From NCBI RefSeq assembly GCF_018333375.1, contig NZ_BORW01000001.1:496001-560000 (forward strand): DNA of 64,000 bases, given 5' to 3'. Made by a program: the position numbers and the translations under genes. Below the pieces are notes generated by a model. The model saw only the letters and a list, made by a program, of their open reading frames with translations. It searched no databases and was not told the DNA's origin. Of the stretch, positions 33,847 to 42,107 are shown piece by piece; position 1 is the stretch's first letter, and each line of letters opens with the position of its first letter. The stretch comes from Paenibacillus cookii. Its GTDB lineage: Bacteria > Bacillota > Bacilli > Paenibacillales > Paenibacillaceae.

Positions 33847-35787
33847 CTAGAACGCTCCCGTCCCCCCGCCGTCGCCGCCTCCGCCACCGCCGCCGTCGTA
33901 ACCTCCCCCGCTGTCGACGGAACTATAGGGAGGGCGGGGAGGGATGAAGTTCAAATGGCTTTGCGTATACGCAAGCGACGACAGCAATTCGGCATGCAGC
34001 AGAACCGGCAACGCCGCGGCGGATAAAACCGTGCCGGCCGCATCTTTTTTCTCCATATTTTTCAGGTATTTCGGCACGACCCCAAGCAGAACCGCATCCT
34101 CCGCGTCCCGTTCCGCCGCGGCCGCGTCTCCGGTTGGAGCGTCTCCGCCCTTGGCCAGTCTTTTTTTTGATTTTTTAAGCGCGAAACGGTATTTCATCAT
34201 CTCCGTCGACAGGATCGTTCTCGGCATCAGCGCCGCGAACAGAAGCGAGCTCAGCACGAAGATCAGGTACGCATCCATCCCCTGCTCGTGCGTCAGTTGG
34301 GCTCCGGCGAAGAAGCAGCCGGTCAGATAGGCGACCAGCCACCATTTGTTTTTGTATTTGACGCAGGCGAAGATGCCGGCAATCCCGATCAGCACGGCGA
34401 CCGTGAGGATGGCCGCGGCGGATGCGGCATCGGCGTAAAATAGGTAAAGAAGCAGACCATAATGAACGATCACGGTCAGCGGCGCAAGCAGTTTAAGAAG
34501 CCCGTTAAATCTGACCTCGCGGGCGTACGGCTCCGTCTTTGCCAGGATGCTGCACCATTGTTGAAAGTTTTTGGCGTGTTTCGCCGCCAGAAGGCGGTAT
34601 TTCATAATCTGCTTCTGATCCTGTTTTTCCTTAAAGGTCGGAAAGGCGACCGAATCCAAACGGAATGCCCTTTTTTCGGCGAAAAGCCAGTGAATCAGCT
34701 GCCGGTCGGCGGCATTCAGCTGCTCCGCTTTTCCTTGAAGCGTAAATTCCAGCGTCGCGTCGGGAGCGGTCGGCTCCTCCAAAAAACGTTTGGACGCTTG
34801 GACCTCTTTGACCGTCACGTGCCCCCTGCTCCGCAAAGACAGCAGCCCCGCGATGAAATCTTGGGATTTCAGCTTTCCTTTGCGAAGAACATAGGTTTTC
34901 ATCAGGGGGTCCAGTTCTTCCAGCTCCCGCTTCGTTACGCTTCTATGCCCGAACCAAGCCGACAGGGTTCTGACGGACAGCACGTTGTACATCAAGGCGC
35001 CCAGCAGGGCGACCGCCGTCAGGACGCGAAGGACGTTGCCGGCTTGCCGCATCTTCGCATCGCGCGCCTTGAGCCGCGCTTCCGCCTTCTGCTCTTTTTG
35101 AAGCAGCTCGGAAGCAGAGACCTTTTTTTCGCTCGCTGTCATCTGCGACAGCTGTTCCTGCGGAAAAAAGATCGACAAATGCGCATCCCCGCGTTCGGAC
35201 AGCACCGGGTTTTCATAATGAACCGCCGATTCGCCCCCGGTCGTGACCGTCCCGCCCGAGCGGTCAAGCAAATAGGCATGGACATCGGCCTTGCCGTCAC
35301 CGGAAGGCAAAAACACATCGAGCGTGACGTGATGCAGCTCCTGCTTGTTGTTTTTGAAAAAGCGCCAATCCAGCTGCCCCACGTCGCTGTATCTAACGGC
35401 GGCCTTGTCGATCCGGTAGCGGTAATAAACCCGCTTCGTTTCGTCTTTGGCGGCATCATAAACGTAGTAAGTTTCATTTTCGCCGTTCCATTCGGTCTTC
35501 AGGCGTTCCAAATGTTCATATGAAAACTCCCCGAGCTTTTTGCCCTCCGGCGGAACATAAGCCTCGAAAAATTCGATCCCGTCGTGCTCTCCCGGCGAAA
35601 CGGCCCGGGTCACACCTTCGTAATCGCCTTTAAACGTGTACGTGAACAGCTCTTCCACATATAAGTCCCCGTCAGGCGTAATATATGCTTTCGAATCGAC
35701 GCGATCCATGGAATAGGCATCCTTATCGCATCCCGCGGTGACGATGGCCAAAAGGAGAGTCCCCAGCGCCAGCATCCATTTTTTCAT
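33847..35787 (-). CDS. DUF2207 domain membrane lipoprotein
   Basis: 646 residues. Signal peptide ending in lipobox VTAGC at about residues 15-19. The N-terminal extracellular half matches DUF2207 (AYITPDGDLYVEELFTYTFKGDYEGVTRAV). A membrane helix lies near 265-285, a cytoplasmic part follows (LKSQDFIAGLLSLRSRGHVTVKEV, winged-helix-like), then a cluster of helices near 430-520 and a C-terminal glycine run typical of the family. Function unknown. Start ATG 35787 (GGGAG upstream) gives the correct signal peptide. Confidence 0.88.
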   Translation of the reverse strand: MKKWMLALGTLLLAIVTAGCDKDAYSMDRVDSKAYITPDGDLYVEELFTYTFKGDYEGVTRAVSPGEHDGIEFFEAYVPPEGKKLGEFSYEHLERLKTEWNGENETYYVYDAAKDETKRVYYRYRIDKAAVRYSDVGQLDWRFFKNNKQELHHVTLDVFLPSGDGKADVHAYLLDRSGGTVTTGGESAVHYENPVLSERGDAHLSIFFPQEQLSQMTASEKKVSASELLQKEQKAEARLKARDAKMRQAGNVLRVLTAVALLGALMYNVLSVRTLSAWFGHRSVTKRELEELDPLMKTYVLRKGKLKSQDFIAGLLSLRSRGHVTVKEVQASKRFLEEPTAPDATLEFTLQGKAEQLNAADRQLIHWLFAEKRAFRLDSVAFPTFKEKQDQKQIMKYRLLAAKHAKNFQQWCSILAKTEPYAREVRFNGLLKLLAPLTVIVHYGLLLYLFYADAASAAAILTVAVLIGIAGIFACVKYKNKWWLVAYLTGCFFAGAQLTHEQGMDAYLIFVLSSLLFAALMPRTILSTEMMKYRFALKKSKKRLAKGGDAPTGDAAAAERDAEDAVLLGVVPKYLKNMEKKDAAGTVLSAAALPVLLHAELLSSLAYTQSHLNFIPPRPPYSSVDSGGGYDGGGGGGGDGGGTGAF

Positions 35788-36009
35788 CCGCTCACTCCCA
35801 TCGTTTCTTTTCCCCAATGCCCGTTTTTTCTATTTTCCAGGCGTTTGTTTTATATATTAACAAATGCTCCGGGCGGTTCTTCAAGAGGAAAAGGTACCAA
35901 TCTTGCTTGGGACGGCGAAGGCTTCGGATTGAAAAAGAGCGCGCGAAAAAACGGCCGCCGCCTGGGCGCAAGCCGGATCAAGCGGAACGGGGGACAGCCT
36001 TCCCTATGC

Positions 36010-37002
36010 CTATGCCCAAGCTTCGAGCGGCTCCACCGGAGCAAAACCGCCCGCCGGATCGAACCGGACACGGTGTGTAAAATGCCCCAGCACCCGCGGA
36101 TAAGACCCCGGGGCTACGTCCAGCCGGGACAACGTGTCCCGGTCGAGCCGGATGGACAACACGGTCACATACTCCTCCTGTCCCGAGTCCCGGTTCATTT
36201 TCGTGTCGCGGGCATGGACAAGCACCGTTTCGAGGGGCAATATCATAAGCAGCTCCCGGGCGATCCGCAGGACGCAGCCGCATACGTATTCGTATTCCAA
36301 GGCGTTTCGAGCCTCCGCATCGAGCGGGGCAGCCGCCAGTTCCCCTTCTTCCGTAAGCCGTTTGGATTCATGCGGAATGATCTGCCCCGAATGGACGTCC
36401 AATTCGACTTCGACCGTCTTCGGGTCCAGCACCACGAATTCCAATCCGCTTCCAAGGACCAGCAGGTCATTCAGCGGGGCGAATTCCTCCAGCACCCGCA
36501 GATACGCGGTGCGATGGCCTTCCATAATGTCGCGGGCAAAATCGGTCGCGTGTTTCCATGCGGCATATTCCCGCCGGTCCTGCTCCTTGGCCTGCGCCAG
36601 CTGCTCCTCCAGTTCCTGCCGGACGGCGGCATCCTGTTTCAGAAGCTTCTGCAGACGCGTCGGCTTAAACTCGGCATAACGCGTTTCCGCCGCCTGTTCG
36701 CGCGGACCTTTTTCCCCTCGGCGGAACGGAGGCGCCAATGAAGCGATCCGGCTCCAGTCGACCGCTTCGCCGCAAACGTGGTGAACGGATTGGATCAGCT
36801 CCAGCCGATCGGCGTACCGCTCCGCTTCCCAAGCGGCTTTGCCGGCATCGCCCCGGTCCGGCCCTTTTTGACGCCAAACATGCCGGTCCAAAAGCTCCTC
36901 GCGCCTGCGGCACGGTCCGCTTGAATTCTGGCGATGAAAAAACGGCTCCATGAACGTTGGCTCAGGATGTTGTTCTGTCATCAGGTCTGGTTTGTACCCC
37001 AT
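36010..37002 (-). CDS. Conserved-looking protein of unknown function
   Basis: 330 residues, soluble, with no family I recognise. The N-terminal ~45 residues are rich in Arg, His and Pro. Residues about 95-160 are charged and helical, probably coiled-coil (LQKLLKQDAAVRQELEEQLAQAKEQDRR is part of it). The C-terminal half alternates strands and helices (LLVLGSGLEFVVLDPKTVEVELDV ... LLMILPLETVLVHARDTKM), compact and domain-like. GAGGAG precedes the ATG, and codon use matches neighbours, so it is a real gene. Upstream of the SNF2 helicase gene's 3' end on the same strand, but separated by a terminator. Confidence 0.75.
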   Translation of the reverse strand: MGYKPDLMTEQHPEPTFMEPFFHRQNSSGPCRRREELLDRHVWRQKGPDRGDAGKAAWEAERYADRLELIQSVHHVCGEAVDWSRIASLAPPFRRGEKGPREQAAETRYAEFKPTRLQKLLKQDAAVRQELEEQLAQAKEQDRREYAAWKHATDFARDIMEGHRTAYLRVLEEFAPLNDLLVLGSGLEFVVLDPKTVEVELDVHSGQIIPHESKRLTEEGELAAAPLDAEARNALEYEYVCGCVLRIARELLMILPLETVLVHARDTKMNRDSGQEEYVTVLSIRLDRDTLSRLDVAPGSYPRVLGHFTHRVRFDPAGGFAPVEPLEAWA

Positions 37003-37160
37003 ATCGTCGTTCTCCTCATATAAAATCTATGATGAATCACAGATTAATAGGTCAAATATACTAGTCCCTATGCTGGTACATTTCGCCATATCCTCCGAAA
37101 TTCCTTCATAAATCCTTTAAAAGTACCTCCTTTTTTAGGGCTTCGCACCAACGCCCCATA

Positions 37161-37188
37161 AAAAAACGCTTGGCTCGCGCCAAGCGTT
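37161..37188 (-). terminator. Intrinsic terminator of the SNF2 helicase gene
   Basis: 9-bp stem, 37165-37173 with 37180-37188, followed on the minus strand by at least six T. Confidence 0.88.
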
Positions 37189-37215
37189 GCGTCGTAGTGA
37201 GGGGAGCGTTTTTCG

Positions 37216-40200
37216 CTACAGCGCCAGCAGCTCGCGGATTTCCTGCTCCGTCAGCGCCGTCCGGCTCTGTTCCCCCGGTTCCATCACTTCTTTGATCAAG
37301 TCTTTTTTGCGCTGTTGCAGCTCCACCATTTTCTCCTCGACGGTACCTTTCGTGACGAGCCGGATGACCTGCACCACGTTTTTTTGGCCCATCCGGTGGG
37401 CACGGCCCGCCGCCTGCTCCTCGACCGCGGGATTCCACCACAGATCGTACAAAATGACGGTGTCCGCTCCGGTCAGGTTCAGTCCGGTGCCCCCGGCTTT
37501 CAGCGAGATCAGGAACACGTCGTGCTCGCCGGCGTTAAAGCGGCTGCAGATGTCCACCCGCTCTTTGGCCGGCGTTTGGCCGTCCAGGTAAAATGCGGGA
37601 ATGCCAAGCTTTCCGAGTTCGCTGCGGATGATGCGCAGCATGCTCGTAAACTGGGAGAAAATGAGGATGCGCCTGCCGCTTTCCAGGCAGTCCTGCGCCA
37701 CCTCGAGCAGCTGCTGCAATTTCCCGGATTCCCCCTCGTAGCCGTCGACGAACAGCGCCGGGTGGCAGCACAGCTGGCGGAGCCGGGTGATGCCGGCCAA
37801 TATTTTCATCCGGCTGCGCTGAAAGCCTTCGAATTCAAGGTCGCGGATCGTTTCTTCCTTGAACTCCTCCAGGTAGGCGGCATACAGCTTTTTCTGATCC
37901 CTGGACAGCTCCGAATGCCGCACCGTTTCGATGCGTTCGGGCAGCTCTTCGAGCACCTCCGCGCGCAGGCGCCGCAAAATGAAGGGCCGCACCATCCGGG
38001 CAATCCGGTCCCGGGACAACCCGCGGAAATTTTTCAAGCCCGAAAAAAGCCCCGGAAAAACGGCGTCGAAAATCGACCACAGCTCGTCCACCGAATTTTC
38101 GATCGGCGTGCCCGTCAGCGCAAATCTGCATCCGGCCGTTATTTCGCGGACCGCCTGGGCGGTTTGGGTCGAGGCGTTTTTGATCGCTTGCGCTTCGTCC
38201 AGAATGAGGGTGCTGAACGCCATTTCCCTGTAGATCCGGATATCCTTGCGCAGCGACGGATACGAGGTGATGATGACGTCGGCATCGGATTCCCCGGCGG
38301 CTTCTTCGCCGCCCTCCTGTACGTCCGTTTCGCTATCCGCCATGCGCAGCAGCATTTCGCTTCGTCCCTTCCTTGCGCCCAGGGCCACCTCTACCTTAAG
38401 CGACGGGGCAAAGCGGCGGAATTCCTGCTCCCAGTTGTATACGAGCGACGCCGGCGCAACGATCAGCGCGGGTTTGCGAGCCGCCTGCCCGCGAGCCTCC
38501 GACAAAAGGTAGGCGATGCTCTGCAGCGTTTTCCCCAGCCCCATGTCGTCGGCCAAAATGCCCCCGAAACGGTAGGAGCCGAGCGTTTTCAGCCATTGAA
38601 AGCCTTCTTTTTGGTAATCGCGCATGACGGAGGCGAGTTCGGCCGGAACCTCAAACTCCCCGTGCTGCGGATGGAGCATATGGTCAAGCAGGACGCGCAG
38701 CGATTTTCCGAGCTTGAGGCTGCCGTGTTCCCGGTCCCGCAGCTGAAGGCTCCTGAACAGGGGAAGCTCCATGCGGCTTCCGGCGATGTCCCCTTTCCTC
38801 ATGCCCAGCTCGTCGTACAGCTCGCCGAACAATTGGAAAGCCTCTCCCTCAAGCGACAAATACGAACCTTCGGCAAGCCGGTAAAATTTCTTTTTTTCCA
38901 CGATGCTGAGCAATATGTTGCGGATTTCCTTTTCGCTGATGCCGTCCAGCTCGAAGCTGATCTCCAGCCAATTGGTCGTCTCGTTGGTATCCGCCTTGAT
39001 TTTGGGCGCCTTGCGGCCGGTATGGATCATCTGCTTGACGCTGTGCGTCGCATAGACCTCGACCCACGAATCCAGCTTCGGAAGCAGATGAAACAACACG
39101 TCGTATACGCTGTCCTCCTCCGCCAAATCCAGCTGCCACGCTTTGTCCAGGCGGATAAAGTCGCTTTCATTCAGCGCGTCCAGCAGCTTTTTCTCCTTTT
39201 CCGAATCCCTGACGAGGATCAGGTCGGCATGTTTCCGCGTTTCCCAATCGTCGGCGAGCGCGTCGATCACGATCCCGCCGTACACGAATTCCGCTCTGGC
39301 CTGCAGCGCGGCCTCGTCCCGGTCGAGATAGAGTTTGGCGGACAACGCGGGCTGGACGATGCGGTCACGGATCGCCGGATCCACGGACACCCGGCCGATG
39401 CTGCGCAATCCCGGGACGACCTTCTCCATCAACGCATCCATTTGATGCGGGGATACGTGGATTTTCGTATGATCGTGACGGTATAGGAGCGACTTCATCT
39501 CGGACAGCAGATAAAGCTCCCGTTCCGGCAGCAGGTACACCTTCCCCTCCAACACGGCGCAGCGGTAGGCGTTCATTACCGTCACCCTTTTGAGGCCCCG
39601 GATTTCAAGGCCGTAGGCCTCGCCCGTGCCGCCGCCGATTTCGAACGAGACGGGAAGATTCCCCTCCGCCGCCTCCATCCGCGCAGGCTCGCCGAAGTCC
39701 CGTTCAAGGAACGCGCCGGCGGCGATCAGCCGCGGCAGCAGCGTCTCCCATGCCAGAGGCGGAACCGTCAGCAGCCGCTGGTTTCCCGATGAGGCGAATC
39801 CGGCATAATACCGGCCCGTCTCGTCGTATGCGAATTCGCTGGCGGCAATGCGCAGCAGCTGCTCGATGACCGCCCAGTCTTCGTCCCGAAACGTATGCTC
39901 CGCGGGATCGTACGTAAACAGCCTCGTAAACGGCAGCGGCCTTCCTTCTTCGATATGCAGCAGCAGCTGCCGGATGTTTTGGACGACATACGTCCGCTTC
40001 AGTCCCACCTTCATTTCGATTTTGAATTTGGGCTCGGGCAGGTATTCGTCGGTGATTTTGCATATGAATTCGACGCTAAGGGTTTCCTTCAAGGCGTTTG
40101 CAAGCCTTTGCCCCGCTTTGATGCGCCTCTGGCCCGCGGCTTTGTCGAACAAATCGATCAAACCGCCGGTCAAGCGGATGTCGCGGGAAGTCACGCCGGG

Positions 40201-40533
40201 CGTCGGGAGCGGCACCACTTCGCCTTTTCCCCGGTTCTCCCGCGCTCCGTTTTTCTCCTCGTCCAGCATCAGAATCAGCACGGCCGCAATGTGCTTGCAG
40301 TACGGATAATAACCGCCGTAAGCGCCGCATTCGCATTCCGCATGGAAGTCCGCCCCGTCAATGTCGATATGGACGTGATATACTTCATGGTCCTGCACGA
40401 CGGCCCGGCTGCAGCGGTCTTCGTCGTCGCGCTCCGCGACCATGACCTGTCCCTGCTCCACCATCGCCTCGCCGCGTTTATAGCCCGTGACGCCGCACAG
40501 TGTCCTGATTCGTTCAGCGGTAAATGCCAGCAT
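37216..40533 (-). CDS. SWIM zinc finger SNF2-family helicase/ATPase
   Basis: 1105 residues. An N-terminal SWIM finger supplies Cys67, Cys69, Cys79 and His81 (ECECG ... YCKH). A long middle region of bacterial SNF2-associated type follows. The C-terminal half is a Swi2/Snf2 motor: DDMGLGKTLQSIAYLL (motif I), LILDEAQAIKN (motif II), ALTGTPIENSVDELWSIF (motif III), ILIFSQFTSML, and GGTGLNLTGADTVI with the Q-x-x-GRAHRMGQ box (motifs V and VI). Such proteins translocate on duplex DNA and bind RNA polymerase or repair complexes; the bacterial role is not settled (RapA is a distant relative). Start ATG 40533; a 23-codon extension lacks support. Monocistronic; no defence genes adjoin it. Confidence 0.93.
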   Translation of the reverse strand: MLAFTAERIRTLCGVTGYKRGEAMVEQGQVMVAERDDEDRCSRAVVQDHEVYHVHIDIDGADFHAECECGAYGGYYPYCKHIAAVLILMLDEEKNGARENRGKGEVVPLPTPGVTSRDIRLTGGLIDLFDKAAGQRRIKAGQRLANALKETLSVEFICKITDEYLPEPKFKIEMKVGLKRTYVVQNIRQLLLHIEEGRPLPFTRLFTYDPAEHTFRDEDWAVIEQLLRIAASEFAYDETGRYYAGFASSGNQRLLTVPPLAWETLLPRLIAAGAFLERDFGEPARMEAAEGNLPVSFEIGGGTGEAYGLEIRGLKRVTVMNAYRCAVLEGKVYLLPERELYLLSEMKSLLYRHDHTKIHVSPHQMDALMEKVVPGLRSIGRVSVDPAIRDRIVQPALSAKLYLDRDEAALQARAEFVYGGIVIDALADDWETRKHADLILVRDSEKEKKLLDALNESDFIRLDKAWQLDLAEEDSVYDVLFHLLPKLDSWVEVYATHSVKQMIHTGRKAPKIKADTNETTNWLEISFELDGISEKEIRNILLSIVEKKKFYRLAEGSYLSLEGEAFQLFGELYDELGMRKGDIAGSRMELPLFRSLQLRDREHGSLKLGKSLRVLLDHMLHPQHGEFEVPAELASVMRDYQKEGFQWLKTLGSYRFGGILADDMGLGKTLQSIAYLLSEARGQAARKPALIVAPASLVYNWEQEFRRFAPSLKVEVALGARKGRSEMLLRMADSETDVQEGGEEAAGESDADVIITSYPSLRKDIRIYREMAFSTLILDEAQAIKNASTQTAQAVREITAGCRFALTGTPIENSVDELWSIFDAVFPGLFSGLKNFRGLSRDRIARMVRPFILRRLRAEVLEELPERIETVRHSELSRDQKKLYAAYLEEFKEETIRDLEFEGFQRSRMKILAGITRLRQLCCHPALFVDGYEGESGKLQQLLEVAQDCLESGRRILIFSQFTSMLRIIRSELGKLGIPAFYLDGQTPAKERVDICSRFNAGEHDVFLISLKAGGTGLNLTGADTVILYDLWWNPAVEEQAAGRAHRMGQKNVVQVIRLVTKGTVEEKMVELQQRKKDLIKEVMEPGEQSRTALTEQEIRELLAL

Positions 40534-40617
40534 GAATGTATCCTTTCCGAAGCGTATTTGGTCTTTTGTCTTACCAATATACCATATATCCCGCGAAACC
40601 AAGAACTCTTGTTCTCC

Positions 40618-41688
40618 TTACCGGCGGTTCGCCGTCTCTTTGATCAAGCGGAACACCTCGGAAAGCGCATCGGAACTCGGGTTGCTCCGCATGTTCTCAA
40701 CGATTTCTTTCCGGCTTTTGAATACGTCCATCACTCCCGAGAACAAGGTGTCCCCGTTCAGTTCTTCCTCCTCCAGAACTTTGCAGTACCCCGCCTTTTC
40801 GAACGAGCTGGCGTTCAGGATTTGATCCCCCCGGCTCTGCTGCCTGGACAACGGAATAAGAAGCATCGGCTTGCGCAGCGATAAAAACTCGAAGATCGAA
40901 TTCGATCCCGCGCGGGAAACCACCAGATCCGCCATAGCCATGACGTCCGGCAGCTCTTCGTTGATATATTCGTATTGAATATAACCGGGTCTGTCCATGC
41001 TCGGGTCGACCTGGCCTTTGCCGCATATGTGGACGACTTGGAAATATCTCAGCAGGGTAGGCAGCGCCGATCTGACCGCTTCGTTGATTTTGCGGGCTCC
41101 CAGGCTTCCGCCCATGACCAGCAGCACGAACTGGTTCGCTTGGAAACCGCAAAAATCCCTGCCCCGGTCCGCATCGCCTTGGTGAAGCTCCTGGCGCACC
41201 ACCGCGCCCACGTAACGGCTCTTAGCCGTATTCATCTGTTCGGCCGTTTCCGGGAACGTCGTGCAGACGACGGACGCCATCGGAATCGAGATGCGGTTCG
41301 CAAGGCCCGGCGTAATATCCGATTCATGGATCACGACGGGCACATTGTTCAACCACGCCCCGATCACCACGGGGACGGACACGAACCCGCCTTTCGAAAA
41401 GACGACCTGCGGCTTGCGCTTTTGGATCAACCGGTAAGCCTCATACACGCCTTTGGCTACCTTAAACGGATCCTTTACGTTTTGGATGTCGAAATACCGT
41501 CTTAATTTGCCTGTCGAGATTGGAAAATATTTCACGTCCGGAAGGGCGCTTACCAGGTCTTTTTCGATGCCCGCCACGGAACCCGCGTAATCTACGGTCC
41601 AGCCTTCTTCCAAAAAAAGCGGCATCAGCGCCAAATTTACGGTGACATGACCTGCGGAGCCCCCGCCGGTAAACATAATTTTGTTCAT
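40618..41688 (-). CDS. murG: UDP-GlcNAc:undecaprenyl-PP-MurNAc-pentapeptide GlcNAc transferase, MurG-like
   Basis: About 356 residues, GT28 family. Makes lipid II from lipid I on the inner membrane face. N-terminal [20 protein letters not shown] loop, [27 protein letters not shown], and the C-terminal donor loop [17 protein letters not shown] with QQSRGDQ. The usual loop is GGTGGHV; here GGGSAGHV, as in the stand-alone murG paralogue of some Bacilli. No division or cell-wall cluster surrounds it, so a second murG may exist elsewhere. ATG 41688, 5 nt after GGGGG, is preferred to the ATG one codon earlier. Confidence 0.9.
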   Translation of the reverse strand: MNKIMFTGGGSAGHVTVNLALMPLFLEEGWTVDYAGSVAGIEKDLVSALPDVKYFPISTGKLRRYFDIQNVKDPFKVAKGVYEAYRLIQKRKPQVVFSKGGFVSVPVVIGAWLNNVPVVIHESDITPGLANRISIPMASVVCTTFPETAEQMNTAKSRYVGAVVRQELHQGDADRGRDFCGFQANQFVLLVMGGSLGARKINEAVRSALPTLLRYFQVVHICGKGQVDPSMDRPGYIQYEYINEELPDVMAMADLVVSRAGSNSIFEFLSLRKPMLLIPLSRQQSRGDQILNASSFEKAGYCKVLEEEELNGDTLFSGVMDVFKSRKEIVENMRSNPSSDALSEVFRLIKETANRR

Positions 41689-41795
41689 CATTTCCCCCTG
41701 AATCTGCTTGCAGTGTTTTATTCCATTATACAGCCCAAAGGAAGGCTTGTGACGATGCCGTCGGCATCAATCGGGAATATGGCGTCTTTAGCCTA

Positions 41796-41824
41796 TTGTC
41801 ATTTACGTCCAAAACCGCTAAAAT
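41796..41824 (+). promoter_or_regulatory. Promoter of the ABC-F leader transcript
   Basis: -35 TTGTCA (41796-41801), 17-bp spacer, -10 TAAAAT (41819-41824). Start expected near 41831, about 275 nt before the ABC-F ATG. Confidence 0.75.
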
Positions 41825-41859
41825 AAGCTTATCTATATTTTGGAGGAGGTGAGGTAGCA

Positions 41860-42009
41860 GTGGTGCGCAATTTTTCGAACGACCGGATCAATCAATTACC
41901 TATGACGTTGTCCGGAATTTTTCATGCAGCGGCATTTCACGGGATCAGTCTGTCCATTTTTAAATATCCGGTTGCTTCAAAAAATTGCGAAATGCCGCTC
42001 CTACCTTAA
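41860..42009 (+). CDS. Short leader ORF upstream of the ABC-F gene
   Basis: 49 codons starting at GTG 41860 (or GTG 41863), with an excellent ribosome site AGGAGGT at 41844-41850, 9 nt before. It ends at TAA 42007-42009, just before the terminator at 42041. No homology recognised. Its coding DNA is built of inverted repeats, which suggests that translation of it steers RNA folding rather than that the peptide has a role. Leader ORFs of this kind control several antibiotic-protecting ABC-F genes (for example vmlR and vga types). Confidence 0.6.
   Translation: MVRNFSNDRINQLPMTLSGIFHAAAFHGISLSIFKYPVASKNCEMPLLP
41866..41999 (+). promoter_or_regulatory. Interleaved inverted repeats in the ABC-F leader
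   Basis: Repeat A: 41866-41888 pairs imperfectly with 41966-41989. Repeat B: 41928-41938 pairs perfectly with 41989-41999 (11 bp). One arm of B lies in the loop of A and the other just outside it, so A and B cannot easily form together. Ribosome position on the leader ORF could select between them. Confidence 0.6.
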
Positions 42010-42040
42010 CTTCAACGGATGATGTTGCGTTGAACGCTTA

Positions 42041-42073
42041 AGCCGCAGGGACATTTCCCTGCGGCTTTTTTTC
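42041..42073 (+). terminator. Strong terminator in the ABC-F leader
   Basis: Perfect 11-bp stem, 42041-42051 with 42056-42066, loop of four, followed by a run of at least seven T. It lies between the leader ORF stop and the ABC-F ribosome site, so must be bypassed for expression. Confidence 0.92.
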
Positions 42074-42107
42074 TGTAGGTCCCGGCATCTATGGAGGAAA
42101 AAAACAA

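Noticed and set aside
37315..39486. 723-codon plus-strand frame
   Set aside because: Shadow of the SNF2 helicase; no start signals.
41866..41999. Inverted repeats as a MITE or transposon end
   Set aside because: They lie inside a translated leader next to promoter and terminator, without target duplication; regulatory folding explains them better.
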